From Thermomicrobiales bacterium (lineage in GTDB: Bacteria; Chloroflexota; Chloroflexia; Thermomicrobiales; UBA6265), in assembly GCA_025937615.1 (NCBI GenBank), contig JAICRA010000092.1, positions 1 to 6,621 of the forward strand: a DNA stretch of 6,621 nucleotides, in the 5' to 3' direction. How positions within the stretch are numbered: position 1 is the stretch's first letter; the number at the start of each line of letters is the position of its first letter. The notes below the pieces were generated by a model. It saw nothing but the letters and a program-made list of their open reading frames with translations. It was not told the DNA's origin and ran no database searches. This document shows positions 5,470 through 6,621 of the stretch, one piece after another. A program made the translations under genes and the position numbers.

Positions 5470-6621
5470 ATGGCTGAACCGGAAGGCGTGCGGGAGCCAC
5501 TTCTGGTCATGGAAGGCATTGAAAAGGCCTTCCCGGGTGTGATCGCACTGGATGGCGCATCGCTGCGGGTCGCGCCGGGCGAAGTCCACGCGATCATCGG
5601 TCAAAACGGCGCCGGAAAGAGCACCCTGATCAAGATCCTCAACGGCGCGTACCGGCGTGATGCCGGGACGATCCTGCTGGAAGGGCGGCCCGTCGACTTC
5701 CACAATCCCCAGGAAGCTCAGCTAGCGGGAGTCAGCACGATCTACCAGGAGATCAATCTCGTTCCATATCGGAGCGTGGCCGAAAACATCTTCATGGGTC
5801 GTGAGCCGCGGCGCTGGGGACTGCTCGATCGCGAGCGAATGAACCGCGACGCCACTGCCGTGCTCGATCGCCTTGGCGTGCATATCGACGTGCGGCGACC
5901 ACTCAGCACGCTCAATATCGCGTTGCAGCAGATGGTCGCGATTGCGCGGGCGATCTCGACTGACGCCCGGATCGTCATCATGGACGAGCCGACGTCCTCG
6001 CTCGACGAACGCGAGGTCGAGGTTCTGTTCGACGTGATCCGCGGCCTCAAGGCCCGCGGTATCGCGGTGATCTACATCAGCCACCGGCTGGACGAGCTCT
6101 ACGCCGTCTGCGACCGGGTGACGATCATGCGTGATGGCAAGACAATCGACGAGCGCCCGATCGCGGGCGCGAGCAAGGTCGAACTGGTCGCCCGCATGCT
6201 GGGCAAGGAGATCGGCGAAGTGCGCCGCTCCGGGGCGACGGGATTCGAACATCGCGGCGAGCGTCGAGTTGGGGACGTCCTGGTCGAGGCGAATGACCTG
6301 CAAGGGAACCGGCTCGACGGCGCCAGTGTTACGGTCCGCAGCGGTGAGATTGTCGGATTGGCGGGTCTGCTCGGTTCCGGCCGCACTGAAGTCGCGCGTG
6401 CCGTTTTCGGCGCCGATTCTGTGAGTGGCGACTTGCGCGTTCGTGGCAAACCCGCACGCTGGAAGTCGCCGCGGGATGCCATCCGGGCCGGGTTCGGGCT
6501 CTGCTCGGAGGACCGCAAGGCGGACGGGATCATCCCCTACATGTCGGTGCGCGAGAACCTCACGCTGGCGGCGCTGCCGGTGCTCTCCCGGAGCGGCATC
6601 GTCGATCGCGCTGAGCAGCGG
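5470..6621 (+). CDS. Sugar ABC transporter ATP-binding protein, YtfR/RbsA-like tandem ATPase (3' partial)
   Basis: Cytoplasmic energy subunit of the sugar importer; 384 residues are present and the frame runs off the window end. Relatives have about 500 residues, so roughly 115-120 are missing. Domain 1: KAFPGV (19-24), Walker A GQNGAGKST (44-52), Q-loop Q93 in YQEINL, Walker B with catalytic E173 in IMDEPTSSLD, and switch histidine H205 in ISHRLDE. Domain 2 starts near 269, with SGEIVGLAGLLGSGRTE (291-307) as the degenerate Walker A in which arginine (R305) replaces lysine, and SEDRKADGI, both typical of RbsA/MglA/YtfR second halves. The block GREPRRWGLL and the spacing around RRPL match YtfR in my memory. 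The domain 1 signature reads LNIALQQ, with asparagine (N149) where YtfR has serine. Start ATG 5470 has GGAG at 5456-5459, ten bases away and rather weak. The gene pairs with the YtfQ-like receptor upstream; permease genes are expected downstream. Confidence 0.93.
   Translation, partial: MAEPEGVREPLLVMEGIEKAFPGVIALDGASLRVAPGEVHAIIGQNGAGKSTLIKILNGAYRRDAGTILLEGRPVDFHNPQEAQLAGVSTIYQEINLVPYRSVAENIFMGREPRRWGLLDRERMNRDATAVLDRLGVHIDVRRPLSTLNIALQQMVAIARAISTDARIVIMDEPTSSLDEREVEVLFDVIRGLKARGIAVIYISHRLDELYAVCDRVTIMRDGKTIDERPIAGASKVELVARMLGKEIGEVRRSGATGFEHRGERRVGDVLVEANDLQGNRLDGASVTVRSGEIVGLAGLLGSGRTEVARAVFGADSVSGDLRVRGKPARWKSPRDAIRAGFGLCSEDRKADGIIPYMSVRENLTLAALPVLSRSGIVDRAEQR

Noticed and set aside
5722..6303. 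A 193-residue minus-strand open frame inside the ATPase gene.
   Set aside because: It is the shadow of a clear ABC ATPase whose Walker, Q-loop and switch motifs are on the plus strand.
1..6621. CRISPR array, tRNA, insertion sequence, phage or defence genes.
   Set aside because: No spaced direct repeats, cloverleaf with its conserved arms, transposase motifs or terminal inverted repeats were seen on either strand.

Overview
The window is GC-rich bacterial DNA with tightly packed genes. It looks like a chromosome piece from a high-GC, F420-using lineage. I lean towards a Chloroflexota relative of the Thermomicrobia (Sphaerobacter-like), with Actinobacteria as the alternative. This placement is an inference. 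It rests on base composition, an FbiB-like nitroreductase, a substrate-binding protein exported by a Tat-like signal, and frequent GTG starts behind strong AGGAGG sites. No rRNA, marker gene or mobile element is present to settle it.

Layout. (1) Positions 1-612, plus strand: the 3' part of a nitroreductase-fold gene that resembles the nitroreductase domain of FbiB (coenzyme F420 biosynthesis); its start lies before the window. (2) Positions 629-3920, minus strand: a three-gene operon read right to left. It holds an enolase-superfamily enzyme of the mandelate racemase type (3920-2745), an NAD-type short-chain dehydrogenase resembling SmoS-type polyol dehydrogenases (2698-1919), and an M20 ArgE/DapE-type amidohydrolase (1900-629). 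The gaps are 46 and 18 bases. (3) Positions 3921-4278: a divergent control region with a plausible sigma-70 promoter, overlapping inverted repeats at its -35 box, and a leader of about 180 bases that can fold into several stems. (4) Positions 4279-6621, plus strand: the start of a sugar ABC importer operon. It holds a YtfQ-like substrate-binding protein, then a 120-base gap with a perfect 12-bp hairpin, then a YtfR/RbsA-like tandem ATPase cut off by the window end. Permease genes would be expected just beyond.

How the parts may work together. The divergent arrangement suggests one sugar or sugar-derivative regulon. The YtfQ-type importer would bring in a furanose-like sugar, polyol or sugar conjugate. 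The M20 enzyme could remove an amide-linked group, the SDR could oxidise a hydroxyl, and the mandelate-racemase-type enzyme could dehydrate or isomerise the resulting sugar acid. The enzyme families are well supported; the substrate and the order of steps are inference. The most distinctive points are an M20 amidohydrolase inside a sugar-acid type operon, a roughly 19-residue insertion next to the active-site lysines of the enolase-superfamily enzyme, the structured leader, and the hairpin between binding protein and ATPase. I saw no CRISPR array, tRNA, insertion sequence or defence system.
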